Shown: positions 12,903 to 13,858 of the stretch, in pieces
Layout of the letters: each line of letters starts with the position of its first letter
Numbering within the stretch: position 1 is the first letter of the stretch
Source: Coriobacteriia bacterium
Lineage (GTDB): Bacteria > Actinomycetota > Coriobacteriia > Coriobacteriales > UBA8131
DNA length: 13,858 nt
NCBI GenBank assembly: GCA_009781535.1
Contig: WQXX01000013.1
Span: 1-13,858, forward strand
Direction of reading: 5' to 3'
The notes under the pieces: generated by a model
Database searches by the model: none
Seen by the model: only the letters and a program-made list of their open reading frames with translations
Told to the model about the DNA's origin: nothing
Translations under genes and position numbers: made by a program

Positions 12903-13858
12903 TTATCTCCCGATGAGGTGGCGCGCATGCTCGCGGGAAAGCGCGTCGCGCTCGCCCGCGAGCATGCGCGCCACCTCATCCACCCGCTCTTCGCCTTCAA
13001 CTCGTCTGATGTAGGTGCTTGCCGACCCGTCAACGCTCTGCTTCTCGACAACCCAGTGGGCGTCGGCAAGCGCAGCTATCTGCGCAAGATGGGTCACGAC
13101 GATGACCTGATGGATACGAGCCAGTTCGGCAAGCCGCAAAGCGATAGCAGTTGCCGCCGCCCCGCCGATGCCGGCATCAATCTCGTCAAAGACAAGCGTC
13201 AACGGCGAGTTGACCTCATGGATGACTGTCTTGTAAGCGAGCATGATGCGCGAGAGCTCTCCCCCGCTTGCAATCCTGGCAAGCGGTCGTGGCGCGGATA
13301 CAGGGGTCGGTTGATACAGGATCTCGTATCGACAGGAACCCTGCGCCGTCCAAGCCTCGAAAGCAAGCTCCTGGATATCGAGGGAGAATGCTGCGTCGTT
13401 CATCGCCAAACCCTGAACAGCTTCGCTCAGCTCCCGCACAAATGCCTCGCCTGCTGATCTACGAGCCTCAGCAAGCCGCGTTGCCGCGCCTTCCAGAGAT
13501 TCCTTTGCCTGTGCCAGATGTTGCGCGGCAACGCGGCGCAACTCGTCGATGTCCTCTGTTGCACTCAGAAGACGCTCTGCCTTGTCCCGGGCAACAAAGA
13601 CGTCTTCCATACGTGGCCCGAATCGTTTACGCAACCCTTCTAAACGCCCCAGACGATCAAGAGCACGCTCAAGCGCTTCAGCATCAAACTCTATGCCATC
13701 ACGATAGAGGCGCAACTGAGTAGATAGCTCATCGGCAAGCACTGATACCTCGTCAAGCTGCACGCCAAGCGCCTCAAGCGCTGGGTCGATACCACGCAGA
13801 CGCGCCAATTCCCGCTGTGCATGCGCAAGTGAATCAAGCGCGCCATTCTCTGCACGCA
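12903..13858 (-). CDS. recN: DNA repair protein RecN, C-terminal part
   Basis: An SMC-like ATPase that gathers and holds broken DNA ends during double-strand break repair. The frame is open to the window edge, so only the last 317 residues are seen and the start lies outside. Visible are a coiled-coil region rich in Arg, Leu, Glu and Ala (about the first 150 residues), the ABC signature IASGGELSRIMLAYK, Walker B LTLVFDEIDAGIGG, the switch region VIVVTHLAQIAALAD and the conserved ending RVDEVARMLAG...HARHLI. All are standard for RecN. It is followed after 3 nt by the steA-like gene. The last 23 codons hold a nearly perfect 69-nt palindrome, so the 3' end of the mRNA should fold into a very stable hairpin. 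Confidence 0.96.
   Translation of the reverse strand, partial: RAENGALDSLAHAQRELARLRGIDPALEALGVQLDEVSVLADELSTQLRLYRDGIEFDAEALERALDRLGRLEGLRKRFGPRMEDVFVARDKAERLLSATEDIDELRRVAAQHLAQAKESLEGAATRLAEARRSAGEAFVRELSEAVQGLAMNDAAFSLDIQELAFEAWTAQGSCRYEILYQPTPVSAPRPLARIASGGELSRIMLAYKTVIHEVNSPLTLVFDEIDAGIGGAAATAIALRLAELARIHQVIVVTHLAQIAALADAHWVVEKQSVDGSASTYIRRVEGEERVDEVARMLAGERDALSREHARHLIGR
12912..12980. repeat. 69-nt nearly perfect palindrome at the 3' end of recN
   Basis: Arms 12912-12937 and 12955-12980 are perfectly complementary over 26 bp. Inside them two positions mismatch, then AGCGCG and CGCGCT (12940-12945, 12947-12952) pair around a single T. It is wholly coding and starts 9 nt before the recN stop codon. 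Confidence 0.95.

Overview
The window looks like chromosome from an actinomycete, most plausibly class Coriobacteriia. This rests on the recN-steA adjacency typical of Actinomycetota, a moderate GC content judged by eye, and a mix of actinobacterial and Firmicute-like genes. It is an inference without any database search. There is no phage, plasmid, CRISPR or transposase signature.

Layout. 1-1640: a minus-strand GPH-family sugar:cation symporter whose two ends both carry tandem repeats. 1887-2495: a minus-strand CDP-alcohol phosphatidyltransferase that looks AT-rich. 2968-5302: a plus-strand cassette of a YtrA-type GntR repressor, an ABC ATPase and an ABC-2 type permease with overlapping genes, then a membrane-anchored zinc-ribbon protein. 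An inverted-repeat operator precedes the cassette. 5742-8373: a minus-strand two-component pair, an OmpR-type regulator overlapping a 7TM histidine kinase. Upstream of it lie a minisatellite, a perfect 20-bp hairpin and a tRNA-Leu(CAG). 8843-9661: a plus-strand amidohydrolase. 9864-13858: a minus-strand block reading recN (5' end outside the window), steA-like, a DtxR/MntR-type repressor, truA.

How genes may work together. The GntR/ABC cassette is the classic self-regulated exporter arrangement: repressor first, operator over the promoter, stop-start overlaps for coupled translation. The kinase and response regulator are one transcriptional unit with an 8-nt overlap. recN (DNA repair) and steA (envelope/division) are 3 nt apart. 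No steB partner follows steA in this window.

The most unusual feature is not a single gene. At least six independent short tandem-repeat tracts sit at gene borders: the 3' end of the symporter, its ribosome-binding site and start codon, downstream of the response regulator, upstream of the kinase, the 5' coding end of the DtxR-like gene, and its 3' end. In the DtxR-like gene, a 24-bp unit resembling the protein's own first conserved residues has expanded into seven octapeptides. A 12-bp unit near its stop codon is open only in another reading frame. Long palindromes also occur inside coding sequence: a nearly perfect 69-nt one at the end of recN and a perfect 26-bp one in gntR.
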